Below the pieces are notes generated by a model. It had not been told where the DNA came from and made no database searches. It worked only from the letters and a program-made list of their open reading frames with translations. The translations under genes were made by a program, and so were the position numbers. Source: Nocardia abscessus NBRC 100374 (GTDB lineage: Bacteria > Actinomycetota > Actinomycetes > Mycobacteriales > Mycobacteriaceae). Taken from it: a stretch of 64,000 bases of DNA. The stretch spans positions 1 through 64,000 of the forward strand of contig NZ_BAFP01000110.1 in NCBI RefSeq assembly GCF_000308455.1, in the 5' to 3' direction. This document shows positions 17,268 through 26,140 of this stretch, one piece after another; the stretch's first letter is position 1; every line of letters begins with the position of its first letter.

Positions 17268-18689
17268 GTGAAGGGCATGAACGACCACCCCTTCGGATTC
17301 TCGAACCGCGACGACGACGATCGCAAGCGCGGTGACGAGCCGAGCGGTCCCGGCCCGAACGATCCGTTCGGTTTCGGTATCGGTGGGTCCGGCGCGGGCG
17401 GATTCGACCCGGCGCAACTCGGGCAGATGCTGACCTCGCTCGGCCAGATGCTCAGCGGCATGGGGCAACCGGGCTCGGCGCAGGCCGGGCCGGTGAACTA
17501 CGACGTCGCCAAGCGGCTGGCCCGTCAGCAACTCGGCTCGACCATCGCCCCGGTGACCTCGGGCGCCGCGAGCGCGGTTGCCGACGCCGCGCACCTCGCC
17601 GAACTCTGGCTCGACAGCGCGACCACCCTGCCTGCGGGCGCGACCAAGACGGTCGCGTGGACCGCCAACGACTGGATCGAGCAGACCCTGCCCACCTGGC
17701 AGCGCCTGTGCGACCCGGTGGCGCAACAGATCTCGGGCATGTGGACCGCGTCCCTGCCCGAGGAGGCCAGGCAGTTCGCCGCGCCGATGGTCGGCATGCT
17801 CGGCCAGATGGGTGGCCTGGCGTTCGGTTCACAGCTCGGTCAGGCGCTCGGCCAACTGGCCAAGGAGGTGCTCACCTCCACCGACATCGGCCTCCCGCTC
17901 GGACCCACCGGCACCGCAGCGCTACTGCCCGCGGCGATTTCGGAGTTCAGTGCGGGACTGGAGCAGCCGGAGAGCGAGATCCTGGTGTTCCTCGCCGCGC
18001 GGGAAGCGGCCCACCAGCGACTGTTCGCGCACGTGCCGTGGCTGCGCCAGCAGGTGCTCGGCGCGGTCGAGGACTACGCGCGCGGCATCCGCATGGACTT
18101 CTCGGCACTGGAGCAGGCCGCGCAGGGCATCGACCCGATGTCGCTGACCGATCCCGCGAAGCTCGAGGAGATCCTGGCGCAGGGCACGTTCGAACCGCAG
18201 ACCACGCCCGAGCAGAAGCAGGCGCTGGAACGGCTGGAAACGCTGCTGGCGCTCATCGAGGGCTGGGTACAGGTGGTGGTCGGCGACGCCGTCGGCGACC
18301 GGTTGCCCGGCGCGGGCGCCCTGGCCGAGACGCTGCGCAGGCGCCGCGCCACCGGCGGGCCCGCGGAGCAGACCTTCGCGACCCTGGTCGGCCTGGAGTT
18401 GCGGCCGCGCAAGCTGCGCGAGGCGGCGGCGCTGTGGCGCAGGCTCACCACCGACGCGGGCATGACCGCCCGCGACCGGGTGTGGGCGCACCCCGACCTG
18501 CTGCCGGATTCCGACGACCTGGACTCCCCCGCGGGCTTCATCGACTCGGTGATCGGCGGCGGCACCACCGCGTTCGACGATCCGCTGGCGCAACTGGCCG
18601 AAACCGAGGCGCGGGAGCAGGCCGCGCGCGAGCGCAAGGACGACGACGCAGGCCCCGACCTGGGCAAGGAAGGCGACGCTTCCGCCTGA
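17268..18689 (+). CDS. Zincin-like DUF2342 protein (Rv3195 homologue)
   Basis: This 473-residue protein has a Gly/Pro-rich N-terminus (1-65) and belongs to the zinc-dependent metalloprotease-like family TIGR03624/DUF2342. The conserved block AAREAAHQRLFAHVPWLRQQ stands where active zincins have HExxH. The motif is not a strict HExxH, so peptidase activity is doubtful. Two starts are possible, GTG 17268 or ATG 17277; the former sits 7 nt after CTAAAC and may be leaderless. It diverges from the PDZ-Lon gene. Confidence 0.85.
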   Translation: MKGMNDHPFGFSNRDDDDRKRGDEPSGPGPNDPFGFGIGGSGAGGFDPAQLGQMLTSLGQMLSGMGQPGSAQAGPVNYDVAKRLARQQLGSTIAPVTSGAASAVADAAHLAELWLDSATTLPAGATKTVAWTANDWIEQTLPTWQRLCDPVAQQISGMWTASLPEEARQFAAPMVGMLGQMGGLAFGSQLGQALGQLAKEVLTSTDIGLPLGPTGTAALLPAAISEFSAGLEQPESEILVFLAAREAAHQRLFAHVPWLRQQVLGAVEDYARGIRMDFSALEQAAQGIDPMSLTDPAKLEEILAQGTFEPQTTPEQKQALERLETLLALIEGWVQVVVGDAVGDRLPGAGALAETLRRRRATGGPAEQTFATLVGLELRPRKLREAAALWRRLTTDAGMTARDRVWAHPDLLPDSDDLDSPAGFIDSVIGGGTTAFDDPLAQLAETEAREQAARERKDDDAGPDLGKEGDASA

Positions 18690-18772
18690 TCAAACTGTGG
18701 ATGAAGCGAAACCCTGTGGATAACTGAGGATTTCGGCCCGACCCCGCCGCACGCGGTCCGCATACTGATGAC

Positions 18773-19648
18773 ATGACAACGACGTGTCGCGGTCCGCGAT
18801 TGCGGCCGCGGGTGACCGTTCTGGTCCGCCCGACCGGTGTCGTGCAGCTCGGATGCGATCCGGAGACCGCGGTGGTGCTCGGTCCGGAAGGTATGGACGC
18901 CGAGACCGTCCTCGCTTTCCTGCGCCTGCTCGACGGTCTGCGCACCAAGCCGCAGATCATCTGGCGAGCCGGAGAGTGCGGGATCGACGCCGAGCGCGCC
19001 GTGGCCTTGCTCACCCTGGTCGACGAAGCCGGGCTGCTGGACCATCCCGAGGACCGGGCCGGGCAGGTGCGGGCGGTGCGGGTGCACGGCCTCGGCCCGC
19101 TGTCGGACGCCGTGTCGGCCGGTCTGCGCGCGTTGGGCGTGCGGCCGAGCCGGTCCAGGGACTACCCGTCCGGCGCGGCGACGGTGCGATCGTGGGGGTC
19201 GGATCTCGTCGTGCTCGCCGACGCGCTGATGCCCGATCCACGGCTGGTGCGCGATCTGCTGCTGCACCGCATCCCGCATCTGCAGATGCGCATCCGAGAC
19301 AACAAGGGCGTGATCGGCCCGCTGGTGCTGCCGGGCGTCACCAGCTGCCTGCGCTGCGCGGACCTGATCCGCGCGCAGAACGACGCCGACTGGCCGCACC
19401 TCGCGGCGCAGCTGCTCGGCCGCGTGGGACACGCCTCTCCCGCCGGGATCGCCGCGACCACGGCGGTGGCCCTCGGCGAGCTGGAGGCGATCATCGACTG
19501 CTCACCGCGGCGCACCCCGGCCACGCTGGACGCGACGCTGGAACTGGATCTGGATTCACACCTCCTCGATCGGCGCTCGTGGGACCGCCATCCCGGGTGC
19601 GCGTGTGCGAGTGTTTCCGCAGGACTCGGCGCCGGGGCGCGAGGGTGA
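18773..19648 (+). CDS. ThiF/cyclodehydratase-like protein (Rv3196 homologue)
   Basis: This 291-residue protein is related to the E1-like/leader-binding partner of YcaO cyclodehydratases (TOMM family). A Cys pair in TSCLRCADL and another in HPGCACAS could bind one structural Zn, as in E1-like proteins. No YcaO gene or precursor peptide lies in the neighbourhood, so it may have a stand-alone role. It precedes an ABC1 kinase gene, an order conserved in mycobacteria. No strong ribosome site precedes the ATG. Confidence 0.75.
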   Translation: MTTTCRGPRLRPRVTVLVRPTGVVQLGCDPETAVVLGPEGMDAETVLAFLRLLDGLRTKPQIIWRAGECGIDAERAVALLTLVDEAGLLDHPEDRAGQVRAVRVHGLGPLSDAVSAGLRALGVRPSRSRDYPSGAATVRSWGSDLVVLADALMPDPRLVRDLLLHRIPHLQMRIRDNKGVIGPLVLPGVTSCLRCADLIRAQNDADWPHLAAQLLGRVGHASPAGIAATTAVALGELEAIIDCSPRRTPATLDATLELDLDSHLLDRRSWDRHPGCACASVSAGLGAGARG

Positions 19649-19695
19649 TCAAGATTGCCATGGCCGCGGGCTGGTCCGTCCGCCATGATGGGTAC

Positions 19696-21039
19696 GTGTC
19701 AGAGATCGTGCGCCGTCGCTCGTCCCGCAACGCCAAGTTGGCCAAGATTCCGCTCGGCATCGCCGGCCGTGCCGCCGTTGGGTTCGGTAAGAAGCTCGCC
19801 GGGGGCGACAAGTCCGAGATCAACGCACAGCTCAATCAAAGGGCCGCCGAGCAGCTGTTCAGCGTGCTCGGCGAGCTCAAGGGCGGTGCGATGAAGTTCG
19901 GGCAGGCGCTCAGCGTGATGGAGGCCGCCGTCCCGGAAGAGTTCGGCGAGCACTATCGCGAGGCCCTCACCAAGCTGCAGGCCGCCGCTCCGCCGATGCC
20001 GGCCGCCACCGTTCACCGGGTGCTCGACCAGCAGCTCGGCACCCAGTGGCGTAGCCGCTTCAGTGAGTTCGACGACACTCCGGCCGCGTCCGCCAGCATC
20101 GGGCAGGTGCACCGGGCGGTGTGGGCAGACGGCCGGACCGTCGCGGTGAAGGTGCAGTATCCCGGCGCCGACGAGGCGCTGCGCGCCGACCTCAAAACAC
20201 TGTCGCGCATGTCCGGCCTGGTCGCGTCCGTGATTCCCGGTGCGGACGTCAAGCCGATCCTCGCCGAGATCACCGAACGCACCGAAGAGGAGCTGGACTA
20301 CCGCAATGAGGCGGCCAACCAGCGCAGCTTCGCCAAGGGCTTCGACGGGCACGGCGAGATCGTGGTGCCGAAGGTGGTGGCCAGCGCACCGAAGGTGATC
20401 GTCACCGAATGGCTGGACGGCATCGCCGTCTCCACGATCATCAAGCAGGGCGCCGAGGATCCGGAGGGCACCCGTGCGCTGCGCAATCGCGTCGCGGGAC
20501 TGATGGGCCGGTTCCACTTCTGCTCCCCCGAGGTGGTCGGACTACTGCACGCCGACCCGCACCCGGGCAACTTCATGATGCTGCCCGACGGCAGACTCGC
20601 CGTCATCGATTTCGGCGCCTGCGCACCGATGCCGGAGGGCTTCCCACCGGTGCTGGGCCGGATGCTCGCCCTGGCGGTCGAGGAGCGCTTCGCCGAACTC
20701 ACCGAACTGCTCTACGACCACGGCTGGGTGATCCCCGGCCGAGTGGTCACCCACCAGGAGATCGCCGACTATCTGCGGCCGTTCACCGACCCGATCCAGA
20801 CCGACTCGTTCCACTTCACCCGCCGATGGATGCAGCGCGTGGCGGGCAAGGCATCGGAGTTCTCCAGCCCGGAAATGAAAACCGCACGGGCCCTGCAACT
20901 CCCGGCGGAATACGTGATGATCTTCCGCGTGCTCGGCGGCTCCGTCGGCATCCTGGCCCAGCTCGATGCCGAACTGCCGTTCATGCAACTCGTCCGCACC
21001 TGGATGCCGGGCTTCAGCGAGGAGCGCACGGCCTCCTGA
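19696..21039 (+). CDS. ABC1/UbiB-family atypical kinase (Rv3197 homologue)
   Basis: This 447-residue protein is of the UbiB/ADCK type. Visible family features are KFGQALSVMEAAVPEE (the KxGQ motif), AASASIGQVHRA (A-rich loop), VKVQYPGADE with the ion-pair Lys, LLHADPHPGNFM (catalytic loop) and VIDFGACAP (DFG). UbiB proteins are ATPases linked to lipid or quinone export and metabolism. The GTG start at 19696 gives the same length as the tubercle homologue and lies 6 nt after CATGAT, suggesting a leaderless mRNA. In M. tuberculosis the neighbour is whiB7, as here. Confidence 0.9.
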   Translation: MSEIVRRRSSRNAKLAKIPLGIAGRAAVGFGKKLAGGDKSEINAQLNQRAAEQLFSVLGELKGGAMKFGQALSVMEAAVPEEFGEHYREALTKLQAAAPPMPAATVHRVLDQQLGTQWRSRFSEFDDTPAASASIGQVHRAVWADGRTVAVKVQYPGADEALRADLKTLSRMSGLVASVIPGADVKPILAEITERTEEELDYRNEAANQRSFAKGFDGHGEIVVPKVVASAPKVIVTEWLDGIAVSTIIKQGAEDPEGTRALRNRVAGLMGRFHFCSPEVVGLLHADPHPGNFMMLPDGRLAVIDFGACAPMPEGFPPVLGRMLALAVEERFAELTELLYDHGWVIPGRVVTHQEIADYLRPFTDPIQTDSFHFTRRWMQRVAGKASEFSSPEMKTARALQLPAEYVMIFRVLGGSVGILAQLDAELPFMQLVRTWMPGFSEERTAS

Positions 21040-21141
21040 GCCGTACCCCTCAGCTCGGTCGAGCGAAGCCACCCGCGCTCTCCACTCGACTGCAAACGAC
21101 TGTTCGCCTGCTCCCAACCCCGTCGAGTGCGAGTCTTACGA

Positions 21142-21262
21142 GCGCCGTTCGCGGCCCGTCTCGCGGCCGAGTGACCGAAGCGCATGCGCCGCAGGCGCGA
21201 GTCTCGGTCGCTCGGGCGCGAGACTTCCCGGGGCCGCGAACACGCAGCGCCGCAGGCGCTGC
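21142..21262 (-). repeat. Dispersed 121-bp hairpin element, copy A
   Basis: Read on the minus strand, the element has four parts: the palindrome GCAGCGCCTGCGGCGCTGC (21244-21262), GTGTTCGCGGCCCC (21230-21243), a 71-bp interior and CGGGCCGCGAACGGCGC (21142-21158). The interior folds into a 20-bp stem with 18 matches (21159-21178 with 21204-21223). A second AGCGCC-N3-GGCGCT palindrome follows at 21274-21290. Copy B at 28241-28361 has the same total length and order. It lies between the convergent ABC1-kinase and whiB7 genes. Confidence 0.8.
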
Positions 21263-21300
21263 AAAAACCAACACAGCGCCGCAGGCGCTGCAACCAGACA

Positions 21301-21330
21301 CAGCCGCCCACCTGAAACGGTGGGCGGCTG
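21301..21330. terminator. Hairpin terminator between the ABC1-kinase gene and whiB7
   Basis: CAGCCGCCCACC, loop TGAAAC and GGTGGGCGGCTG form a perfect 12-bp stem, followed by GTCTGCTTTCT on the plus strand. It lies 88 bp after the whiB7 stop and can end transcription from both directions. Confidence 0.75.
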
Positions 21331-21417
21331 GTCTGCTTTCTCGTTCGTTGGCTCGGCCCGTGCCGGGACCGACCGAATCGAGCACATCGACCGGAGGGAG
21401 GGACATCACTCCCCGGC

Positions 21418-21741
21418 TCATGCCGGGACCGCGACCTTGCGCGGACGACCGCGGGGACGCTTGCGGGCGATCACGACACCCTGGTCGAAGATCTCACCGC
21501 CCCAAACACCCCATGGCTCACGACGATCCATGGCGGCGCTCAGGCAGCCCTTGCGGATCGGGCAGGTCGCACACAGCGCCTTGGCCTGCTCCAACTGGAC
21601 CGGGCTCTCGGCGAACCAGAGGTCAGGGTCTCCAGCACGGCAGGGCAGGACCTTGGTGATCTCCTGGGTCCGAGTAGTCGACGCCACGGTTCGGCATGTC
21701 ACGTCAGTAGTGGCCTGCGGCCAACCCTGTGCGGTGAACAC
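21418..21741 (-). CDS. whiB7: WhiB7 redox/antibiotic-responsive transcription factor
   Basis: This 107-residue WhiB protein carries a 4Fe-4S cluster. Cluster Cys lie in LPCRAGDPDLWF, ALCATCPIRKGC and the following helix, then the turn EPWGVWGGEIFD. The C-terminal AT-hook RKRPRGRPRK is diagnostic for WhiB7. WhiB7 binds sigma-A and activates intrinsic antibiotic-resistance genes and its own promoter. The GTG at 21741 follows GAAGGAG; the longer upstream frame has no ribosome site. The position between the ABC1-kinase gene and uvrD2 is as in M. tuberculosis (Rv3197A). Confidence 0.95.
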   Translation of the reverse strand: MFTAQGWPQATTDVTCRTVASTTRTQEITKVLPCRAGDPDLWFAESPVQLEQAKALCATCPIRKGCLSAAMDRREPWGVWGGEIFDQGVVIARKRPRGRPRKVAVPA

Positions 21742-21820
21742 GTCGTTCTCCTTCAGCTTGTTTGCAGCGGTTCGTTTGTTGTGCGAAACCGGTGCCGGTC
21801 GGCTGAAGGGCCGGAGAATA

Positions 21821-21857
21821 CTGGCCACGGTTTCGCTGTCGTGCGATCCGTGGCCAG
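21821..21857 (-). terminator. Leader hairpin before whiB7, possible attenuator
   Basis: CTGGCCACGG and CCGTGGCCAG form a perfect 10-bp stem with a 17-nt loop in the whiB7 leader, between the upstream ORF stop (21877) and the whiB7 start (21741). On the minus strand it is followed by TATTCTCC, not a strong U-tract. WhiB7 leaders in mycobacteria and Streptomyces use attenuation coupled to translation of an upstream ORF, and this stem is the obvious candidate element. Confidence 0.55.
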
Positions 21858-21876
21858 GAGGTCGGGGAGGAGTTCC

Positions 21877-22215
21877 CTACCTAGGTCGACATCTGTGTCG
21901 AGTCCTGATCACGGTCGCTGGGTGTGCGGTGCGGAGGCGTGCTGCCCGCGGATCCGCCGGCTCGAAGCCGACTTCATTCGCGAAGACACCGACTGCTGCC
22001 TCGGCAGCCGCCGGGTGCCAGCCCGCGCTGGGCTTGCCCTGAATCTCGGTACGGAAGGACGCGTGCATCGCAGCGGAATTCACTTGCGTGCAAGACGTGC
22101 CGAACGCACCGATTTCGGACAGACCGATCCCCTGCAAAGCGAGGATCCCCCGGGAGGCCGCCATGGGCGCATAGACCGCAACGCCGTTGGCGCTGAAGTT
22201 CATGATGTTGTCCAC
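21877..22215 (-). CDS. Upstream ORF in the whiB7 leader
   Basis: This 112-residue frame starts at a GTG with a strong AGGAGGGAGG ribosome site, about 70 nt after the predicted whiB7 promoter. The product opens VDNIMNFSANGVAVYAPMAA and is Ala/Gly-rich, with no known domain. In other actinobacteria the whiB7 leader encodes a short regulatory peptide whose stalled translation relieves attenuation; here the frame is unusually long. The N-terminal region may be the functional part, and the last 25 residues look non-conserved (Arg-rich). Confidence 0.5.
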   Translation of the reverse strand: MDNIMNFSANGVAVYAPMAASRGILALQGIGLSEIGAFGTSCTQVNSAAMHASFRTEIQGKPSAGWHPAAAEAAVGVFANEVGFEPADPRAARLRTAHPATVIRTRHRCRPR

Positions 22216-22290
22216 TGCTCTGCCTCCCTCCTGTACTCGTGTGTGTCGGTAACTGTACGCGCCGAGATGCCCTCCCGGTGCGTGAAATCC

Positions 22291-22330
22291 ACCATAGGCA
22301 AGATCGTCCAGCGCCACAACCTATTTTCTA
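22291..22330 (-). promoter_or_regulatory. Autoregulated whiB7 promoter
   Basis: On the minus strand AGAAAATAGG is followed by a -35 box TTGTGG (22314-22319), a 17-bp spacer and a -10 box TATGGT (22291-22296). An AT-rich patch directly before the -35 is the known signature of WhiB7-dependent promoters, bound by its AT-hook. The patch overlaps the uvrD2 stop codon. Transcription should start near 22284, giving a leader of about 540 nt. Confidence 0.75.
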
Positions 22331-24475
22331 CCTGCGGTTTTGTGATGTGGATCGAAGTCGGGACGCGACGATCGCGAGCACGTCCGCGCCGAACTGGTCG
22401 ATCTTCTTCGCGCCGATGCCCGCGATCGCGGCCAGGGCGGCGTCGTCGGCGGGCAGTTGTTCGGCGATCGCGGTGAGCGTGGTGTCGGTGAACACCACGA
22501 ACTCGCGCACCCGCAGTGCCTCTGCCTTCTCCGCACGCCAAGCCTGCAGTGCGGCAAGCAATTCCGCGTCCAGTTCGGCCGGGCAGCGACGGCAGCGGCC
22601 GAGCATGGTCGCGTAGGTGCCGATCAACGGTTTCGCGCAGACCCGGCAGGTCGGGCGGACGCCGCCGGCGGCGGAGGACGGCGCCGCGATCCGCGACGCG
22701 GGCGAGTCGTCGGGGACGAGGCCGTTGAGGAATCGGGAGCGCCGCCGGTTGCGCCTGCCGCCTTCGTTCCTGGCCAGCGCCCAGGACAGCCGCAGATGCT
22801 CGCGCGCCCTGGTGACCCCGACGTAGAGCAGCCGCCGCTCCTCCTCGAGCGCCGCCTCGTCGGCGACCGAGCCGTCGTCGGCGAGGACGTGCGCGATCGG
22901 CACGGTGCCGTCGGACAGGCCGACGAGGAACACCGCGTCCCACTCCAGGCCTTTCGCGGCATGCAGTGAGGCCAGCGTGACCCCTTGCACCGTGGGTGGA
23001 TGCCTGGCCTCGGCACGGGTCGCGAGCTCCCGCAACAGCCCGGTCAGGTCCAGCCGGTCGTCGTGGCCGACCAATTCCTCGGTCAAGCGCACCAGGGCGA
23101 CCAGCGAGGACCAGCGTTCGCGCGCCTGGGCGCCCGCCGGCTCGGTGGCGGTCAGGCCGACCGGGGCGAGCACCGCGCGTACCAGCGAGACCAGGGCGCT
23201 GCCGCTGCGCGCCTGGTCGGGCAGGTCGTCTCGGGCGGCGGCCTGCCGTAGCGCCTGCACGGCCTGCCTGACCTCCGCACGCGCGAAGAAGCCCTCGCCG
23301 CCGCGGACCTGGTACGGGATGCCGCGCTCGGTGAGCGCCTGCTCGTAGCTCTCCGATTGGGCGTTGATCCGATAGAGCACGGCGATCTCGGCGGCCGGCG
23401 TACCCGCGTCGATGAGCCGGCCGATCGCCTTGGCCACCGCTGTGGCCTCGGCAGGCGCGTCGTCGTATTCGGCGAACGCGGGCTCCGGTCCGTCGGCCCG
23501 CTGGCCGATCAATTGCAGCCTGGTGCCGGCGATGCGGCCGCGGGCCGCCCCGATCACCCGATTGGCCAGCGACACCACCTGCGGCGTCGAGCGGTAGTCA
23601 CGTTCCAGCCGCACCACGGTGGCGTCCGGGAAGCGACGGGAGAAGTCCAGCAGGTAGCTCGGTGTGGCGCCGGTGAACGAGTAGATCGTCTGGTTGGCGT
23701 CGCCGACGACGGTCAGGTCGTCGCGGTCGCCGAGCCACGCGTCGAGCACGCGCTGCTGCAGGGGCGTGACGTCCTGGTACTCGTCCACGACGAAGCTGCG
23801 GTAGCGGCCGCGGAATTCGTCGGCCACCGCCGGATAGTCCTCCAGCGCGGCCGCCGTATGCAGCAACAAGTCATCGAAATCCAGCAGCAACCCGTCGGGC
23901 GTCGCCTTCAGCTTCTCGTAGCCCGCGTAGACCTCGGCGACGCGCAGTGCGTCATAGGGCGTCTCGCGGTGCTGTTTCGCGACCGCCGCCGTGTAGTCCT
24001 CCGGCGCGATGAGCGAGGCCTTCGCCCACTCGATCTCGCTGAGCAGGTCGCGGACGCTGTCGGTGGCGGTGGACAGCCCCGCCCGGTGCGCCGCCTGCGC
24101 GACGATCGGGAACTTGGCATCGATCAGCCGCCACGGGACATCGCCGACGATCTGCGGCCAGAAGTACTTCAGCTGCCGCAGCGCCGCCGCGTGGAACGTA
24201 CGCGCCTGCACCTGGTTGGCCTCGCCGCCGAGGCCGAGCGCGCGCAGCCGGGTGCGCAACTCCCCCGCCGCACGTGCGGTGAACGTGACCGCGAGCACCT
24301 GATCGGCCTTCACGTGCCCCTGCGCGACCAAATGCGCGATGCGATAGGTGATGGTCCTGGTCTTGCCGGTACCCGCGCCCGCGAGCACACAGACCGGACC
24401 GCGCGGCGCACGGACGGCGGCGGCCTGCTCGGGGTCGAGGTCTGCGAGGTCAAGAGCGGGCACGGGGTCCATCAT
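22328..24475 (-). CDS. uvrD2: UvrD2 superfamily-1 DNA helicase
   Basis: This 715-residue 3'-5' helicase has Walker [18 protein letters not shown], motif [15 protein letters not shown], motif [16 protein letters not shown] and motif [19 protein letters not shown]. It then has a four-Cys zinc module (CRVCAKP and CRRCPAE) and a C-terminal HRDC domain. That layout defines mycobacterial UvrD2, an essential helicase in M. tuberculosis. Two adjacent ATGs (24475, 24472) fit the family N-terminus; the longer frame to 24577 lacks support. Its 3' end carries part of the whiB7 promoter. Confidence 0.93.
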   Translation of the reverse strand: MMDPVPALDLADLDPEQAAAVRAPRGPVCVLAGAGTGKTRTITYRIAHLVAQGHVKADQVLAVTFTARAAGELRTRLRALGLGGEANQVQARTFHAAALRQLKYFWPQIVGDVPWRLIDAKFPIVAQAAHRAGLSTATDSVRDLLSEIEWAKASLIAPEDYTAAVAKQHRETPYDALRVAEVYAGYEKLKATPDGLLLDFDDLLLHTAAALEDYPAVADEFRGRYRSFVVDEYQDVTPLQQRVLDAWLGDRDDLTVVGDANQTIYSFTGATPSYLLDFSRRFPDATVVRLERDYRSTPQVVSLANRVIGAARGRIAGTRLQLIGQRADGPEPAFAEYDDAPAEATAVAKAIGRLIDAGTPAAEIAVLYRINAQSESYEQALTERGIPYQVRGGEGFFARAEVRQAVQALRQAAARDDLPDQARSGSALVSLVRAVLAPVGLTATEPAGAQARERWSSLVALVRLTEELVGHDDRLDLTGLLRELATRAEARHPPTVQGVTLASLHAAKGLEWDAVFLVGLSDGTVPIAHVLADDGSVADEAALEEERRLLYVGVTRAREHLRLSWALARNEGGRRNRRRSRFLNGLVPDDSPASRIAAPSSAAGGVRPTCRVCAKPLIGTYATMLGRCRRCPAELDAELLAALQAWRAEKAEALRVREFVVFTDTTLTAIAEQLPADDAALAAIAGIGAKKIDQFGADVLAIVASRLRSTSQNRR

Positions 24476-24735
24476 GACAGCGTCCACCGACACCCACCGT
24501 GCGGCCGGGGGTCCGGCCACGAGCTGCGCGCCGTCGATGCCACCGGCACCTAGCGTGTACCGGACTCGGCGACGCATCCGCAGGGGGCAACGGTGCCGGA
24601 CTTCGAGACGGGTTCGATGCCGTGTTCTGCGCTGCGCGGACGGTCCGGCGCTGCGAACGGCTTGCTCGTGTCGTCACGGCTGCCTGCGCCGATCGCGCAG
24701 GCGGATCGCCGAGCGGGTCCGGGGAGCTACGCGGA

Positions 24736-25206
24736 TCAGCGGTCGCGCAGCAGGCGCAGGGAGCGGACGAAGGCGCCGCCCGATGCGCCCAGCGGGGCGA
24801 AGTATTCCTCGTCACACGCCTCGACCGCGGCGATGGCCCGGTTGACCAGCGCCACACCGGCTTCGGTGGCGACCAGGGCCTTCGCCCGGCGATCGCTCGG
24901 GTGGTCGCGGCGTTCGAGCAGGCCCTTCTGTGCCAGCGTGCGCACCACCTGGGAGGTCATCATCGGATCGGTGGCGGCGTATTCGGCCAGGTCACGCTGC
25001 CGCACCGGTTCCGAGTGGCCCGCGGCGAGATAGGTCAGCGAGGCGAGCAGCACGAATTGCACGTGCGTCAGGTCGAACGGGGCCAGCGCCGCCCGTTGCG
25101 CGGCTTGCCAGCGGTTGGTCACCTGCCACAGCAACAGGCCGGGGCTTTCCTCGGCCGTGCGAAATCTGGAGCGCAGTCGCCCGTCCTGCGCCTCGTGCAT
25201 CGGCAT
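24736..25206 (-). CDS. MarR-family transcriptional regulator
   Basis: This 156-residue protein has a MarR winged helix: LLLWQVTNRWQAAQRAALAP, LTHVQFVLLASLTYL, DLAEYAATDPMMTSQVVRTL and the wing RRDHPSDRRAKALVATEAG. It follows the EVE gene with 3 nt between stop and ATG, so both form one operon. The perfect palindrome at 25754-25779 is the likely operator, giving autoregulation. Ligand unknown. The pair interrupts the uvrD2-mycoredoxin adjacency seen in M. tuberculosis. Confidence 0.9.
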   Translation of the reverse strand: MPMHEAQDGRLRSRFRTAEESPGLLLWQVTNRWQAAQRAALAPFDLTHVQFVLLASLTYLAAGHSEPVRQRDLAEYAATDPMMTSQVVRTLAQKGLLERRDHPSDRRAKALVATEAGVALVNRAIAAVEACDEEYFAPLGASGGAFVRSLRLLRDR

Positions 25207-25209
25207 CCT

Positions 25210-25752
25210 TCACTCGTCCGTCATGGTCCGCGCGATCAGTGCGTAGTCGTGCGCGCTGAGTTCTATCAGGCCGCGGCGCAGGACCATTCCCCAGTTCGGC
25301 ACGCTGGTGAATTCCAACTCGTCGCGCAGCGCATCGATCGGAGTCTCCCGCACGCCCGCTCGGTAGCTGATCGATCGGCGCCACGGCCGGAAGCAGCCGC
25401 CGCCGTCCTGTGGGGCGGCCTGCCAGGCGGGCCGATCATCGATCGTGCCGATCGCGGTGAACGAGCGCACCGGCGCTCCGGCGCGCATGCCCTCGCGCGG
25501 CGAGTAATAGACCAGCCCGTCGCCCGGCCGCATGCGCTCCACGGCCGTGCGCTTGCCGTGATCGGCCTGCGCTATGCCGAGCTCGACACCGCGCCGGACG
25601 TGTGCCCGGGAGACGACAGCCAGCCAGTATCTCGCGCTCGATCCGATGAGATTCCCGCCGCCGGCGGTCACCTGCCTCGCCGATGTCGGAGCACTCCCGT
25701 CGGCGCTCCTCCTGTCCACGCGAGTCTCCGTGGGCGCTTTCGGTGGGAACAT
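25210..25752 (-). CDS. EVE-domain protein
   Basis: This 180-residue protein has an EVE domain from about residue 40: YWLAVVSRAHVRRGVELGIA, MRPGDGLVYYSPREGM, FTAIGTIDD and a final FTSVPNWGMVLRRGLIELSA. EVE domains are related to PUA and YTH folds and read modified bases or RNA. The first 38 residues are non-conserved. The ATG at 25752 is 6 nt after CATACT inside the palindrome, so a leaderless mRNA is likely; a start further in cannot be excluded. It is the first gene of the EVE-MarR operon. Confidence 0.8.
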   Translation of the reverse strand: MFPPKAPTETRVDRRSADGSAPTSARQVTAGGGNLIGSSARYWLAVVSRAHVRRGVELGIAQADHGKRTAVERMRPGDGLVYYSPREGMRAGAPVRSFTAIGTIDDRPAWQAAPQDGGGCFRPWRRSISYRAGVRETPIDALRDELEFTSVPNWGMVLRRGLIELSAHDYALIARTMTDE

Positions 25753-25753
25753 G

Positions 25754-25779
25754 CGTTTAGTATGCGCGCATACTAAACG
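25754..25779. promoter_or_regulatory. Perfect 26-bp palindrome: operator and promoter of EVE-marR
   Basis: CGTTTAGTATGCG is followed at once by its exact reverse complement. Both strands contain CATACT, a possible -10 box. On the minus strand this box lies 6 nt before the EVE ATG, so a bound repressor would cover the promoter. On the plus strand it could fire toward the mycoredoxin gene (start 25841). The MarR product of the same operon is the likely binder. Confidence 0.75.
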
Positions 25780-25840
25780 CGGCGCAAGGCGAGAAGGTTC
25801 GAGTTGGAACAGTGAGCGGTCCTCCGGCGTTGCAGTGTCC

Positions 25841-26098
25841 GTGACTGACGCGAACCCCACCCTGACGATGTACTCGACCACCTGGTGCGGCTACTGCCGC
25901 AGGCTCAAGACACAGCTGGACGAGGCGGGCATCACCTACGTCGAGATCGACATCGAGCAAGATCCGGCGTCGGCCGAGTTCGTCGGGAGCGTGAACGGCG
26001 GCAACCATGTCGTGCCGACCGTGAAGTTCGCCGACGGCTCCACCGCGACGAACCCGTCGCTGGCGGCGGTCAAGCAGGTCCTGGCCGGCCTGTCCTGA
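25841..26098 (+). CDS. mrx1: Mycoredoxin / glutaredoxin-like protein
   Basis: This 85-residue thioredoxin-fold protein has the active site TTWCGYCRRLK (C16, C19), followed by FVGSVNGGNHVVPTVKFADG with the cis-Pro. It is the counterpart of mycoredoxin-1 (Rv3198A), which reduces mycothiol mixed disulfides in this clade in place of glutathione-dependent glutaredoxins. The GTG at 25841 gives the usual length; no good ribosome site is visible. It is divergent from the EVE gene and close to its palindromic operator. Confidence 0.92.
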   Translation: MTDANPTLTMYSTTWCGYCRRLKTQLDEAGITYVEIDIEQDPASAEFVGSVNGGNHVVPTVKFADGSTATNPSLAAVKQVLAGLS

Positions 26099-26140
26099 TC
26101 AGCCGCCGCGCGCGGGCCACAGCGGCCCGCGCGCGTGCGC

